Below, one piece after another: positions 33,298-42,224 of a stretch of DNA of 64,000 nucleotides (position 1 is the stretch's first letter; each line of letters opens with the position of its first letter). The stretch is from Paraburkholderia acidipaludis NBRC 101816 (GTDB taxonomy: Bacteria; Pseudomonadota; Gammaproteobacteria; Burkholderiales; Burkholderiaceae): positions 105,907-169,906 of the forward strand of contig NZ_BAXZ01000012.1 in NCBI RefSeq assembly GCF_000684975.1, in the 5' to 3' direction. The notes beneath the pieces are model-generated. The model worked only from the letters and a program-made list of their open reading frames with translations. It did not search any database and had not been told where the DNA came from. The position numbers and the translations under genes were made by a program.

Positions 33298-34199
33298 TGG
33301 CCGAGGCCGACGGGGCCGGCGCACCCGAGCCGCACCACGGCGCCGGGTCCGCGCCCACCGGCGCGGCCAATGACGCGCTGACCGCCCCCTCAACCGACTC
33401 GACGCCCGACACGGTCGACGGCGTCGCGTTCGCGCGCCTGTACGGCGAGCCGCTCTTCAAACTGCCGCAGGACTTGTACATCCCGCCGGATGCCCTCGAA
33501 GTTTTCCTCGAAACCTTCGAAGGACCGCTGGACCTGCTGCTCTACCTGATCCGCAAGCAGAACTTCAACGTTCTCGACATCCCGATGGCGGAGGTCACGA
33601 CGCAGTACCTCGGCTACGTCGAGCAGTTGCGCAAGACCAATCTGGAACTGGCGTCCGAGTATCTGCTGATGGCCGCCATGCTCATCGAGATCAAGTCGCG
33701 CATGCTGCTGCCGGTCAAGAAGGCCGACACCGGCGAGGAAGCCGAAGACCCGCGCGCCGAACTCGTGCGCCGGCTGCTGGAGTACGAGCAGATGAAGCTC
33801 GCCGCCCAGCGCATCGACCGGCTGCCGCAGCTCGGGCGCGACTTCCTGCGCGCGGAGGTCTACATCGAGCAGAGCATCACGCCGCGCTTTCCCGACGTGG
33901 ACAGCAACGACCTGCGCGCCGCCTGGGCCGACGTCATCAAGCGCGCGAAGCTCGTGCAGCACCACAAGATCTCGCGCGAGGAACTCTCCGTACGCGAGCA
34001 CATGAGCGTGATCCTGCGCAAGCTGCAGAACGCGCGCTTCATGGAGTTCTCGGAGCTGTTCGACGTCACGCGCGGCGTGCCGGTGGTGGTCGTGAACTTC
34101 ATCGCCATGCTCGAACTCTCGCGCGAGTCGCTGATCGAGATCACTCAGGCCGAACCGTTCGCGCCGATCTACGTGCGCCTCGCCTACCTGCCGGCCTGA
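33297..34199 (+). CDS. scpA: Segregation and condensation protein A
   Basis: A 300-residue kleisin subunit of the SMC–ScpAB condensin. After a variable acidic N-terminus of about 65 residues the conserved domain starts at FEGPLDLLLYLIRKQNFNVL and continues with IPMAEVTTQYLGYVE, ASEYLLMAAMLIEIKSRMLL and the C-terminal winged-helix part ending FAPIYVRLAYLPA. The start is the ATG overlapping the DUF3460 stop; the long upstream frame is a shadow. No scpB is seen here, since panC follows after 246 bases. Confidence 0.93.
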   Translation: MAEADGAGAPEPHHGAGSAPTGAANDALTAPSTDSTPDTVDGVAFARLYGEPLFKLPQDLYIPPDALEVFLETFEGPLDLLLYLIRKQNFNVLDIPMAEVTTQYLGYVEQLRKTNLELASEYLLMAAMLIEIKSRMLLPVKKADTGEEAEDPRAELVRRLLEYEQMKLAAQRIDRLPQLGRDFLRAEVYIEQSITPRFPDVDSNDLRAAWADVIKRAKLVQHHKISREELSVREHMSVILRKLQNARFMEFSELFDVTRGVPVVVVNFIAMLELSRESLIEITQAEPFAPIYVRLAYLPA

Positions 34200-34303
34200 G
34201 CCCGGTTTTCTTTTAGCCGACCCTAATTTTCCCGCTGTCAAGCCGCGGCGCCCTGCGGGAAAGCCCCCCTTCCAGGGCGGCTGCGCTGCAGGCACAAATC
34301 CTC

Positions 34304-34309
34304 TACAAT
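34304..34309 (+). promoter_or_regulatory. Candidate -10 of the panC promoter
   Basis: TACAAT lies 137 bases before panC. A GC hairpin GCCCGGCC / GGCCGGGC follows (about 34320–34344) without a T-tract. The -35 is not evident. Confidence 0.4.
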
Positions 34310-34445
34310 CGCCCGCGCTTGCCCGGCCCCCTTTCGGCCGGGCACACGCCGCCGCCTAAACGGCGTTCCGTAACCGGCCCGCCGCCATCGGCTGCCGGTG
34401 GCTGCAACCCCGTCTTGCCCCGTGCGAGGCACAACGCATCCGACC

Positions 34446-35279
34446 ATGAAAGTCATCAGCTCGATTCAGGAACTGCGCGACCAGCTGCGCGGCCAAAACC
34501 GCACCGCCTTCGTGCCGACCATGGGCAATCTTCACGAAGGCCATCTGTCGCTGATGCGGCTTGCGCGCCAGCACGGCGATCCGGTCGTGGCGAGCATCTT
34601 CGTCAACCGCCTGCAGTTCGGTCCGAACGAGGACTTCGACAAATACCCGCGCACGCTCCAGGACGACATCGAGAAGCTGCAGAAGGAAGGCGTATACGTG
34701 CTGTTCGCGCCGACCGAGGCCGACATGTACCCACAGCCGCAGGAATACCGCGTGCATCCGCCGCACAACCTTGGCGACATTCTCGAAGGCGAGTTCCGCC
34801 CGGGCTTCTTCGAAGGCGTTTGCACGGTCGTGATGAAGCTGATGTCGTGCGTGCAGCCGCGCGTGGCCGTGTTCGGCAAGAAGGACTACCAGCAGTTGAT
34901 GATCGTGCGCGCGATGTGCCACCAGTTCGCGCTGCCGACCGAGATCATCGCCGCCGAGACGATCCGCGACACCGACGGCCTCGCGCTCAGCTCGCGCAAC
35001 CGCTACCTCACGCCGACCGAGCGCGCCGAGGCGCCGCAGCTCGCGGGCGTGCTGCGCGCGATCCGCGAGTCGGTGCTCTCGGGCCGCCGCGACTTTCAGC
35101 AGCTCGAGCTCGACGCCATGGCGACGCTCGCCGCGCGCGGCTGGAAGCCCGATTACATCGCGATCCGCAAGCGCATCGACCTGCTGCCGCCCACGGCTCA
35201 AGATACCGATGCGCCGCTCGTCGTGCTCGCCGCGGCAAAGCTCGGCGCCACGCGCCTGATCGACAACCTCGAAATCTGA
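34446..35279 (+). CDS. panC: Pantothenate synthetase
   Basis: A 277-residue cytoplasmic enzyme of the nucleotidyltransferase HIGH superfamily that joins pantoate and beta-alanine with ATP to form pantothenate. Motifs are FVPTMGNLHEGHLSLMRLA (HIGH-like), SIFVNRLQFGPNEDFDKYPR, FFEGVCTVVMKL, VFGKKDYQQLMIVR and RDTDGLALSSRNRYL (KMSKS-like). panD, whose product makes its beta-alanine substrate, follows 97 bases later. Confidence 0.96.
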   Translation: MKVISSIQELRDQLRGQNRTAFVPTMGNLHEGHLSLMRLARQHGDPVVASIFVNRLQFGPNEDFDKYPRTLQDDIEKLQKEGVYVLFAPTEADMYPQPQEYRVHPPHNLGDILEGEFRPGFFEGVCTVVMKLMSCVQPRVAVFGKKDYQQLMIVRAMCHQFALPTEIIAAETIRDTDGLALSSRNRYLTPTERAEAPQLAGVLRAIRESVLSGRRDFQQLELDAMATLAARGWKPDYIAIRKRIDLLPPTAQDTDAPLVVLAAAKLGATRLIDNLEI

Positions 35280-35376
35280 TCCCGGGCTCCGCCCACGTTC
35301 CACGCGGCGGCCGCGCTGCCGGCCGCCCCTGCCTGACCTGCGGCGGGCCGCGCCCGCTCGCATGAGGAGACGCACC

Positions 35377-35763
35377 ATGCAACGCCATATGCTCAAGTCG
35401 AAGATCCATCGCGCCGCCGTCACGCACTGCGAGCTGCACTACGAAGGATCGTGCGCCATCGACGAGAATCTGCTCGAAGCCGCGAACATCGTCGAAAACG
35501 AGCGCATCGACATCTGGAACATCAACAACGGCGAGCGCTTCTCGACCTACGCGATCAAGGGCGAGCGCGGCAGCGGCATGATTTCGCTGAACGGCTCGGC
35601 GGCGCGCCGCGCGCAGTTGGGCGACCTCGTGATCATCGCGGCCTTCGCGAACGTGGATGAGGAAGAACTGAAGGCCGGCTGGAAGCCGGACCTGGTGTTC
35701 GTGGACGAGAACAACCGCATCAAGGGCAGCCGCGACCACGTGCCGACGCAGAGCTGGACCTGA
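35377..35763 (+). CDS. panD: Aspartate 1-decarboxylase
   Basis: A 128-residue pyruvoyl enzyme that makes beta-alanine from aspartate. The proenzyme self-cleaves at Gly24–Ser25 in HYEGSCAID to form the pyruvoyl group. IHRAAVTHCELHYEGS, NIVENERIDIWNINNG, GSGMISLNGSAARRAQLGD and VIIAAFANV are family motifs. GAGGAG (35364–35369) supports the ATG at 35377 over an in-frame ATG at 35362. Forms a panC–panD unit. Confidence 0.96.
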   Translation: MQRHMLKSKIHRAAVTHCELHYEGSCAIDENLLEAANIVENERIDIWNINNGERFSTYAIKGERGSGMISLNGSAARRAQLGDLVIIAAFANVDEEELKAGWKPDLVFVDENNRIKGSRDHVPTQSWT

Positions 35764-35775
35764 GATTCCTTTCGC

Positions 35776-35801
35776 CCTGCGGCACGCAGCCGTGCCGCAG
35801 G
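35776..35801. terminator. Hairpin between convergent panD and ParA-like gene
   Basis: An 11-bp perfect stem CCTGCGGCACG / CGTGCCGCAGG with a CAGC loop, but only a weak T-tract after it (ACTCTCTCC). Position suggests termination of panD. Confidence 0.6.
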
Positions 35802-35819
35802 ACTCTCTCCATCTTAAAG

Positions 35820-36470
35820 CTAGTGATCGCTCACTTTCTGGCCGTTTTTCTTGTTCACCCAGGCAAGAATCGACTGCCACTGCTCCAGGTCCTTTTCCAC
35901 CCGGCTTTTCGCGACATCCCATAGCGTGAGGCCGTGCGCGGCAAGCTGCACATAGTTCTGCGTATCGCGCAGATAGCCGAGGACCGGCAGCTTCAAGCCC
36001 TCCACGAAACGCTGTAGCTGATCCGCCGAACGCGTGCGCGCGTCCACGCGCATCCCCACCACGCCCACCTCGATCGAGCCCTTGCGCACCGCCTTTTCCT
36101 TCGCGAGGCGGTCGAGGAAGTCCTGGGTGGCGAGGATGTCGAACATCGAGGGCTGCAGCGGCACGATCACCTTGTCCGCCAGCGCCACGATCGCCGCGAG
36201 CCGGTTGCCGTGTAGGCCGGCCGGCGTGTCGATGATCGCGCGCTCCAGGCCCTTCGGCGGCTTCTGCGGATCGTCCAGATCGACGTTCCAGCTCTCGATG
36301 GGCGGCAGCGTCGCGGGCCGCAGGTCGAGCCAGGCATGGGCGGACTGCTGCCGGTCGAGGTCGGCGAGCGCCACCCACTCGCCCTGCGCGGCAAAATAGC
36401 CGGCCAGATTGGTGGACAGCGTGCTCTTGCCGACGCCGCCCTTGGGATTCGCCACCACGATTACCGTCAT
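35820..36470 (-). CDS. Orphan ParA/MinD-family ATPase
   Basis: A 216-residue deviant-Walker P-loop ATPase: VVANPKGGVGKSTLSTNLAG at the N-terminus, DLDRQQSAHAWLDLRP as the switch I region and IIDTPAGLHGNRL as Walker B, the ParA/Soj small-type layout. GGGAG before the ATG at 36470 supports this start. No parB or centromere-like repeat lies next to it, so it is an orphan copy. Roles of such proteins range from partition to positioning of cellular machinery; nothing here decides it. Divergent from a thioesterase gene. Confidence 0.85.
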   Translation of the reverse strand: MTVIVVANPKGGVGKSTLSTNLAGYFAAQGEWVALADLDRQQSAHAWLDLRPATLPPIESWNVDLDDPQKPPKGLERAIIDTPAGLHGNRLAAIVALADKVIVPLQPSMFDILATQDFLDRLAKEKAVRKGSIEVGVVGMRVDARTRSADQLQRFVEGLKLPVLGYLRDTQNYVQLAAHGLTLWDVAKSRVEKDLEQWQSILAWVNKKNGQKVSDH

Positions 36471-36557
36471 GAATACTCCCGTCAGGATGGCTGGCACGCG
36501 GGCCAGCCGGATTGCCGATATGTTGCGACGCCATTTACGGCGATTTCCGCCAACCGT

Positions 36558-36570
36558 CCGATAATATCGG
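36558..36570. promoter_or_regulatory. Palindrome in the ParA-like/thioesterase divergent gap
   Basis: CCGATAATATCGG is a perfect palindrome around a single central A, in the 185-base divergent gap. It could be an operator for either gene. Confidence 0.35.
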
Positions 36571-36655
36571 CAAATCCGGCGGCGCCGAAGCCCCGGGCGT
36601 ACGGTCGCGCCCCTTGACCCTCGTTGTCGATCTTCCGTGAGAGGAAACGTTTCCC

Positions 36656-37075
36656 ATGAGCACGCTGCGTCCCGACGTCACCCCCGAAGCCCTGCACGAA
36701 CGCCAGCGCGGCCGCCTGCCCGAGCTGCTCGGCTTTCGCGCCGTGGCCATCGAGCAGGGCTTGCTGCGCGCCGAACTCGACGTGCGCAGCAATCTGCTGG
36801 CGCCCAACGGCTTCCTGCACGCGGCCACGGTGATCGGCCTCGCGGACACGGCCTGCGGCTATGCCTGCTTCGCCCACCTGCCGCCCACGGCGAAGAACTT
36901 CACGACCATCGAGCTCAAGAGCAACTTCCTCGGCACCGCGCGCGAAGGCACGCTGACAGCCGTGGCGACGGGCGTCCACCTGGGCCGCAGCACCCAGGTC
37001 TGGGACGCGACGGTGAGCGGGCCGGACGGCAAGACCATCGCCCTCTTCCGCTGCACGCAAATGGTGCTGTACTGA
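36656..37075 (+). CDS. PaaI-type hot-dog fold thioesterase
   Basis: A 139-residue hot-dog domain protein. LLAPNGFLHAATVIGLADTA carries the conserved Asn-Gly…His and Asp region; ELKSNFLGTAREGTLTAVAT and STQVWDATVSGPDGKTIALF complete the fold. Members hydrolyse acyl-CoA thioesters such as phenylacetyl-CoA intermediates. The substrate is not shown by context. GAGGAAACG precedes the ATG. Confidence 0.88.
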   Translation: MSTLRPDVTPEALHERQRGRLPELLGFRAVAIEQGLLRAELDVRSNLLAPNGFLHAATVIGLADTACGYACFAHLPPTAKNFTTIELKSNFLGTAREGTLTAVATGVHLGRSTQVWDATVSGPDGKTIALFRCTQMVLY

Positions 37076-37098
37076 CGCGGCGCTGACCCCGTGCCGGC

Positions 37099-38595
37099 TT
37101 ACCCGATCGCCGCGAACACGCGTTCCAGATCGAGACTGCCGGCCAGCGTATCGGCAAGACGCTCCAGCGACGCCTCGCGCAGCGCCGGATAGTCCACCGG
37201 GCGCGCCGCCGCCAGCCCGGCCCAGCGCAGCAGCGCGGCGCAGGCCTCGGGCGTGTCGAAGAGGCCGTGCACGTAGGTGGCGAGAATCTGGCCGTCCGCC
37301 GACTGCGCGCCATCGGGCCGCGCATGCCCGTCGGCATCGAGCCGCAGCGCGGGCCGATCGAGCGCCGGGCCGCGCGTCTCGCCCATGTGGATCTCGTAGC
37401 CCTTCACGGCCGCCGCACCGTCCAGCGCGAGCGCGCCCGTCACGTTCTTCAGCGTCTTCTCGCGCGTGAGTTCCGTTTCGTAGTCGAGCCAGCCGAAGCC
37501 CGCCACCGCCCCGGGCTCGCCCTCCACGCCATGCGGGTCGGCAATCGCGCGGCCCAGCATCTGCATGCCGCCACAGATGCCGATCACCCGCCCGCCGTAA
37601 CGCAGATGCCTCGCGAGCGCCGCTTCCCAGCCCTGCGCGCGCAGCCACGCCAGGTCGTCGCGGACGTTCTTCGAGCCCGGCAGGATCACGAGATCGGCCG
37701 GCGGCGGCGCGCTGTTCGTGCGCACGTAGCTGAATTCGACCTGGGGATGCGCGCGCAGCGCGTCGAAATCCGTGTGGTTGCTGATGTGCGGCAGCGCCGG
37801 GACCACCACGCGCAGCGTCGCGCCCGCGGCATCGGCGTGGCTATGCGGGGCGGTCGGCAGCATGTCCTCCGCGTCGAGCGTGAGGCCGTGCAGATACGGC
37901 ACGACGCCCAGCACGGGCTTGCCCGTCTGCGCTTCGAGCCATTCGAGGCCGGGCGCGAGCAACGCGGGATCGCCGCGAAAGCGGTTGATGACGAAGCCCT
38001 TCACGCGCATCCGTTCGCTCTCCGAAAGGCACGCGAGCGTGCCGATCAGATGCGCGAACACGCCGCCGCGGTCGATGTCCGCGACAAGCAGCACCGGGCA
38101 GTTCACGGCCTCGGCAAAGCCCATGTTGGCGATGTCGTTGGCGCGCAGGTTCACTTCGGCGGGGCTGCCTGCCCCTTCCACGAACACCGTGTCGTAGCGG
38201 GCGCGCAGCCGCGCATACGATTCGAGCACGGCCTCGCGCGCGAGCGGTTTGTAGTCCTGATAAGCGCGCGCGTTGAGGTTCATGCGCACCTTGCCGTGGA
38301 TGATGACCTGCGAGCCGAGGTCGCTGTTCGGCTTGAGCAGCACGGGGTTGAGGTCCGTGTGGGCGTCGATGCCGGCGGCGAGCGCCTGCAGCGCCTGCGC
38401 GCGCCCGATCTCGCCGCCGTCGACGGTCACCGCGCTGTTGAGCGCCATGTTCTGCGGCTTGAACGGCGCCACGCGCACCCCCGCGCGCCGCGCGAGCCGG
38501 CACAGCCCCGCAACGAGCGTGCTCTTGCCGGCGTCGGAGGTCGTGCCCTGGATCATCAGCGTGCCGCGCGGCACGGCGGGAATCAGTGCGGTCAT
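37099..38595 (-). CDS. cobQ: Cobyric acid synthase
   Basis: A 498-residue glutamine-dependent amidotransferase that amidates side chains of adenosyl-cobyrinic a,c-diamide to give cobyric acid. The N-terminal dethiobiotin-synthetase-like domain has LMIQGTTSDAGKSTLVAGLC, FKPQNMALNSAVT and EGAGSPAEVNLR. The C-terminal triad glutaminase domain has VIGICGGMQMLG with the nucleophile Cys. The ATG at 38595 (MTALIPAVPRG) is right; the frame runs further upstream without homology. It is convergent with the thioesterase gene and divergent from cobU, separated by 105 bases. Confidence 0.94.
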   Translation of the reverse strand: MTALIPAVPRGTLMIQGTTSDAGKSTLVAGLCRLARRAGVRVAPFKPQNMALNSAVTVDGGEIGRAQALQALAAGIDAHTDLNPVLLKPNSDLGSQVIIHGKVRMNLNARAYQDYKPLAREAVLESYARLRARYDTVFVEGAGSPAEVNLRANDIANMGFAEAVNCPVLLVADIDRGGVFAHLIGTLACLSESERMRVKGFVINRFRGDPALLAPGLEWLEAQTGKPVLGVVPYLHGLTLDAEDMLPTAPHSHADAAGATLRVVVPALPHISNHTDFDALRAHPQVEFSYVRTNSAPPPADLVILPGSKNVRDDLAWLRAQGWEAALARHLRYGGRVIGICGGMQMLGRAIADPHGVEGEPGAVAGFGWLDYETELTREKTLKNVTGALALDGAAAVKGYEIHMGETRGPALDRPALRLDADGHARPDGAQSADGQILATYVHGLFDTPEACAALLRWAGLAAARPVDYPALREASLERLADTLAGSLDLERVFAAIG

Positions 38596-38688
38596 CGTTC
38601 GAAAAAGCTCTCTGGCGGGCGAGCGCGCATTATCCCATCGCGCGCACGGCGAGGCGTTCAGGCCGTGAGTGAGGCGGGAACAAGCCGG

Positions 38689-38694
38689 TACAAT
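38689..38694 (+). promoter_or_regulatory. Candidate -10 of the cobU operon
   Basis: TACAAT ends six bases before the cobU ATG, which implies a leaderless or nearly leaderless transcript if real. The gap is too short for a cobalamin riboswitch. No -35 recognised. Confidence 0.35.
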
Positions 38695-38700
38695 CACGCG

Positions 38701-39240
38701 ATGATTTCGCGCGACCTCACCTTCATCGTCGGCGGCGCACGCTCGGGCAAGAGCGCGTATGCCGAATGCCTCGCCCGCGAGAGCGGCCTGGCCGTCACCT
38801 ATATCGCCACCGCGCGCATAGGGGACGGCGAGTTCGCGCAGCGCGTCGAGCATCATCGCGCGCGCCGGCCCGTGGAATGGGGGCTCGTCGAGGCGCCGCT
38901 CGATCTGGCCGGCGCGCTCGAAGCCGCTGCCGCGCCGGGCCGGTGCGTGCTGATCGACTGCCTCACGCTCTGGCTCGCCAACCTGCTCTGCCCGCCGGAT
39001 GCGCAAGCGCCGCGCGACGACTGGGCCGAGCGCATCGACGCCTTCGCCGCCGCCTGCGAACGCGCGCAGGGCACGGTGCTGGTCGTGAGCAACGAGATCG
39101 GCATGGGCGTGGTGCCGCTCGGCGCGGCCACGCGGCTTTTCGTCGACGAACTCGGCCGCCTGAACCAGCGCATCGCCGCACTTGCCGACCGCGCCACGTT
39201 CGTCGCCGCCGGCCTGCCGCTCGCGCTCAAGACGCCTTGA
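38701..39240 (+). CDS. cobU: Adenosylcobinamide kinase/phosphate guanylyltransferase
   Basis: A 179-residue bifunctional enzyme of nucleotide-loop assembly: it phosphorylates adenosylcobinamide and then forms AdoCbi-GDP. P-loop GGARSGKSAYAECLA, TYIATARIGDGEFAQRVEHH with the guanylylated His region, LIDCLTLWLANLL and VVSNEIGMGVVP are typical. First gene of the plus-strand unit cobU–cbiB–decarboxylase–btuF. Confidence 0.95.
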   Translation: MISRDLTFIVGGARSGKSAYAECLARESGLAVTYIATARIGDGEFAQRVEHHRARRPVEWGLVEAPLDLAGALEAAAAPGRCVLIDCLTLWLANLLCPPDAQAPRDDWAERIDAFAAACERAQGTVLVVSNEIGMGVVPLGAATRLFVDELGRLNQRIAALADRATFVAAGLPLALKTP

Positions 39241-39272
39241 AGACCGCTTGAAGACATCCTGATGCCGCTTTC

Positions 39273-40208
39273 ATGCTGACCCTGCCCGTCACCGCCGCGC
39301 TCGCCGTTGCTGGCGTCGTCGTCGACCACTGGCTCGGCGAGCCGCGCCGCGCCCATCCGCTCATTGCGTTCGGCAAGCTCGCGAACCGCCTCGAAGAGCG
39401 TCTGAACACCGGACGGCGCGGCCGCCCGCTCGGTCTCCTCGCCTGGCTCGCCGCCGTGGCGCCGCCCGTCCTCGCCGCCGCATTGCTCGTGGCCATCCTG
39501 CCGTGGCCGCTCGCCGCGGCGCTGCATGTCGCGCTGCTGTGGTTCGCACTGGGCGCGCGCAGTCTCGCCGACCACATCGCGCCGATCGGCGCCGCGCTCG
39601 CGCAACGCGACCTGGCGCGCGCGCGCGAACTCACGTCGCGCATCGTCTCGCGCGACACCGCCCGGGCCGACACCACCGCCCTCGCCCGCGCGGCCGTCGA
39701 ATCGGCGCTGGAGAACGGCAACGACGCCATCTTCGGCGCGCTGTTCTGGTTCGCCGTCGCGGGCGGGCCGGGCGCGCTCGCGTTTCGGCTCGCCAATACG
39801 CTCGATGCGATGTGGGGCTACCGCACGCCGCGCTATCTGCGCTTCGGCTGGGCGGCGGCGCGCATCGACGACGTGCTCAACTGGATTCCCGCGCGCCTCA
39901 CGGCCGCGAGCTACGCGCTGCTCGGCGACACGCGCGTGGCGCTGCGCTGCTGGCGCGAGCAGGCGCGCCGCTGGGACAGCCCGAACGCCGGACCGGTGAT
40001 GGCCGCGGGCGCGGGCGCGCTGAACGTGCTGCTGGGCGGCGCGGCCGTCTATCACGGCGCGATCGAGCAGCGGCCGACGCTCGGCGCGGGCACGCCGCCG
40101 CGCGCGCAGGACGTGGACGCCGCGCTGCGTCTCGTCGAACGCGCGACGATCCTGTGGCTCGCCGTGCTGATCGCCCTGGCTTTCGTGAGCGTGGCGAGCC
40201 ATGTCTGA
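39273..40208 (+). CDS. cbiB: Adenosylcobinamide-phosphate synthase
   Basis: A 311-residue inner-membrane protein of the CbiB/CobD family that attaches aminopropanol or its phosphate to cobyric acid. DHWLGEPRRAHPLIAFGKLA, ARELTSRIVSRDTARADTTA, AVESALENGNDAIFGALFWF and AWREQARRWDSPNAG-type (WREQARRWDSPNAGPVMAAG) motifs are present, with several hydrophobic helices. The last eight bases overlap the next gene. Confidence 0.93.
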   Translation: MLTLPVTAALAVAGVVVDHWLGEPRRAHPLIAFGKLANRLEERLNTGRRGRPLGLLAWLAAVAPPVLAAALLVAILPWPLAAALHVALLWFALGARSLADHIAPIGAALAQRDLARARELTSRIVSRDTARADTTALARAAVESALENGNDAIFGALFWFAVAGGPGALAFRLANTLDAMWGYRTPRYLRFGWAAARIDDVLNWIPARLTAASYALLGDTRVALRCWREQARRWDSPNAGPVMAAGAGALNVLLGGAAVYHGAIEQRPTLGAGTPPRAQDVDAALRLVERATILWLAVLIALAFVSVASHV

Positions 40209-41289
40209 GCGCATCGACGCGCCGCCCCGCCCCGTCGCGCACGGCGGCAACCTGCACGAAGCCGCGCGCCGCTACGGCATCGCCTGGGAGGCGTGGATCG
40301 ATCTGTCCACCGGCATCAATCCGCACGGCTATCCGGTGCCGCCGGTCCCGGCCAGCGCCTGGCGCCGCCTGCCCGAGGACGGCGACGGCTTCGCCGCCTG
40401 CGCCGCCCGCTACTACGGTGCCCCGGACGAGCGGCACGTGCTGCCCGTAGCGGGCAGCCAGGCCGCCATCCGCGCGCTGCCCGCGCTGCTGCCGCGTGCG
40501 CGCGTGGCCATCGCGCCGCTCACCTACGGCGAGTACGCGCCCGCGTTCGTCGAGGCGGGGCACGAAATCGTCGCGCTCGACGTCGCGCGCAACACGCTGC
40601 CCGAGAGCGTCACGCATGCGGTCGTCGTGAATCCGAACAATCCGACGGCGGAGCATCTCGACACAGCTGCGCTGCTGCGCTGGCACGCGCAACTGGCCGC
40701 GCGCGGCGGCACGCTGATCGTGGACGAAGCGTTCGCCGATGCCTTCACTGCTGCCCACTGCGCCTCGCTCGCGGGTGAAGTCGCGCGCGAAGGACTCGCC
40801 GTGCTCCGCTCGCCCGGGAAATTCTTCGGGCTGGCAGGCGCGCGCTGCGGGTTCGCGCTCGCCCGGCCGCCGCTGCTGGAGGCATTGCGCGCGAGCCTCG
40901 GCGCGTGGACGGTGAACGGCCCCGCGCGGCACGCCGTCACGCACGCCTTTCGCGACACGGCATGGCAGACCGCGATGCGCGCGCAGCTTGCACAAGAAAG
41001 CGCGCGGCTCGATGCGCTCCTGCGCGCGCACGGTTTTACCCCGCACACCACGCCGCTCTTCGTCTGGGTCGCCGACGCCCGCGCCCACGCGCTCCAGGAC
41101 GCGCTCGCGCGGCGTGCCGTCTGGACACGCCGCTTCGAAGCGCCGGCCAGCCTGCGCTTCGGCCTGCCCGCATCGGAAGACGAATGGCGGCGCCTGGAAA
41201 CCGCGCTGCGCGAAGCCGTGCGCGAGGTCGATGCACAGCGCGATGCACAGCGCGGCAGACAAGGCACACAAAACGAAAGCGCCTCATGA
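40201..41289 (+). CDS. cobC: Threonine-phosphate decarboxylase (CobD/CobC type)
   Basis: A 362-residue PLP enzyme of the aminotransferase fold I class that makes (R)-1-amino-2-propanol phosphate for the CbiB step. HGGNLHEAARRYGI, WIDLSTGINPHGYPVP, VVNPNNPTAEHLD, IVDEAFAD and RSPGKFFGLAGARCGFALA with the PLP Lys are visible. Naming differs between systems: CobC in Pseudomonas, CobD in Salmonella. It overlaps cbiB by eight bases and btuF by four (ATGA), so the unit is translationally coupled. Confidence 0.92.
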   Translation: MSERIDAPPRPVAHGGNLHEAARRYGIAWEAWIDLSTGINPHGYPVPPVPASAWRRLPEDGDGFAACAARYYGAPDERHVLPVAGSQAAIRALPALLPRARVAIAPLTYGEYAPAFVEAGHEIVALDVARNTLPESVTHAVVVNPNNPTAEHLDTAALLRWHAQLAARGGTLIVDEAFADAFTAAHCASLAGEVAREGLAVLRSPGKFFGLAGARCGFALARPPLLEALRASLGAWTVNGPARHAVTHAFRDTAWQTAMRAQLAQESARLDALLRAHGFTPHTTPLFVWVADARAHALQDALARRAVWTRRFEAPASLRFGLPASEDEWRRLETALREAVREVDAQRDAQRGRQGTQNESAS

Positions 41290-42203
41290 ACGCACGCGTG
41301 CTCGCTACCCTCGTGTTCTGCGCGCAAGCGTGGCTTGGCGCGCCTGCGGCGCACGCCGCCGTGAGCGCCGTGGACGACGCCGGCAACACCGTCACGCTGG
41401 CCGCGCCCGCGCAGCGCGTCATCAGCCTCTCGCCGCACATCACCGAACTGATCTACGCCGCGGGCGGCGGCGACAAGCTCGTGGGCGCCGTGAGCTACAG
41501 CGATTACCCGCCGGCTGCGCAAAACATCCCGCGCGTGGGCGATAACCGCGCGCTCGACCTCGAACGCATCGTCGCGCTCAAACCCGACCTGATCGTGGTC
41601 TGGCGGCACGGCAACGCCCAGCAGCAACTCGACCGGCTGCGCGAACTAAACATCCCGCTGTTCTTCAGCGAACCGCGCCGCCTCGACGATGTCGCGACCT
41701 CGCTCACGCGCCTGGGCGTCCTGCTCGATACGTCGAGCGCCGCGCAGCGCGCCGCCGGCGCGTATCGCCACGACATCGCGCAACTGCGCGAGCGCTACGC
41801 GGGGCGCACACCGGTCAGCGTGTTCTTCCAGGTCTGGGATCAGCCGCTGATGACGCTCAACGGCGAACACATGATCAGCGACGTGATCGCGTTATGCGGC
41901 GGACGCAACGTGTTCGCGGCGCTCCAGCCGCTCGTGCCGACCGTCTCGACGGAAGCCGTCCTCGCCGCGAATCCCGATGCGATCGTCACGTCGTCCCAAG
42001 GCGCGACGGCGCCGGACAAGCCGCTCCCCGGGCTCGACCGCTGGCGCGCGTGGCCCGCGTTGACGGCGGTGGCGCACGGCAATCTCTTCGCCATCGACGG
42101 CGACCTGCTCACGCGGCCCGCCCCGCGCATCGCGCAAGGCGCCGCGGAACTCTGCAAGGATCTGGATCTCGCCCGCACGCGCGACGCCGCCCCGGCTCAT
42201 TGA
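41286..42203 (+). CDS. btuF: Periplasmic cobalamin-binding protein BtuF
   Basis: A 305-residue class III solute-binding protein. Signal peptide ATLVFCAQAWLGAPAAHA; mature part with VISLSPHITELIYAAGGGDK, VGAVSYSDYPPAAQNIPRVG, LDLERIVALKPDLIVVW and FFQVWDQPLMTLNGEHMISD. It delivers corrinoids to the BtuCD transporter encoded on the opposite strand at 44.7–46.6 kb. Coupled to the decarboxylase gene through an ATGA overlap. Convergent with the phosphatase gene 22 bases away; no terminator is seen in that small gap. Confidence 0.92.
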   Translation: MNARVLATLVFCAQAWLGAPAAHAAVSAVDDAGNTVTLAAPAQRVISLSPHITELIYAAGGGDKLVGAVSYSDYPPAAQNIPRVGDNRALDLERIVALKPDLIVVWRHGNAQQQLDRLRELNIPLFFSEPRRLDDVATSLTRLGVLLDTSSAAQRAAGAYRHDIAQLRERYAGRTPVSVFFQVWDQPLMTLNGEHMISDVIALCGGRNVFAALQPLVPTVSTEAVLAANPDAIVTSSQGATAPDKPLPGLDRWRAWPALTAVAHGNLFAIDGDLLTRPAPRIAQGAAELCKDLDLARTRDAAPAH

Positions 42204-42224
42204 TTCGTGATCCGAATCAGTTGC

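Noticed and set aside
34320..34344. Terminator in the scpA–panC gap
   Set aside because: A GC hairpin is present but no T-tract follows, and it lies downstream of the panC -10 candidate.
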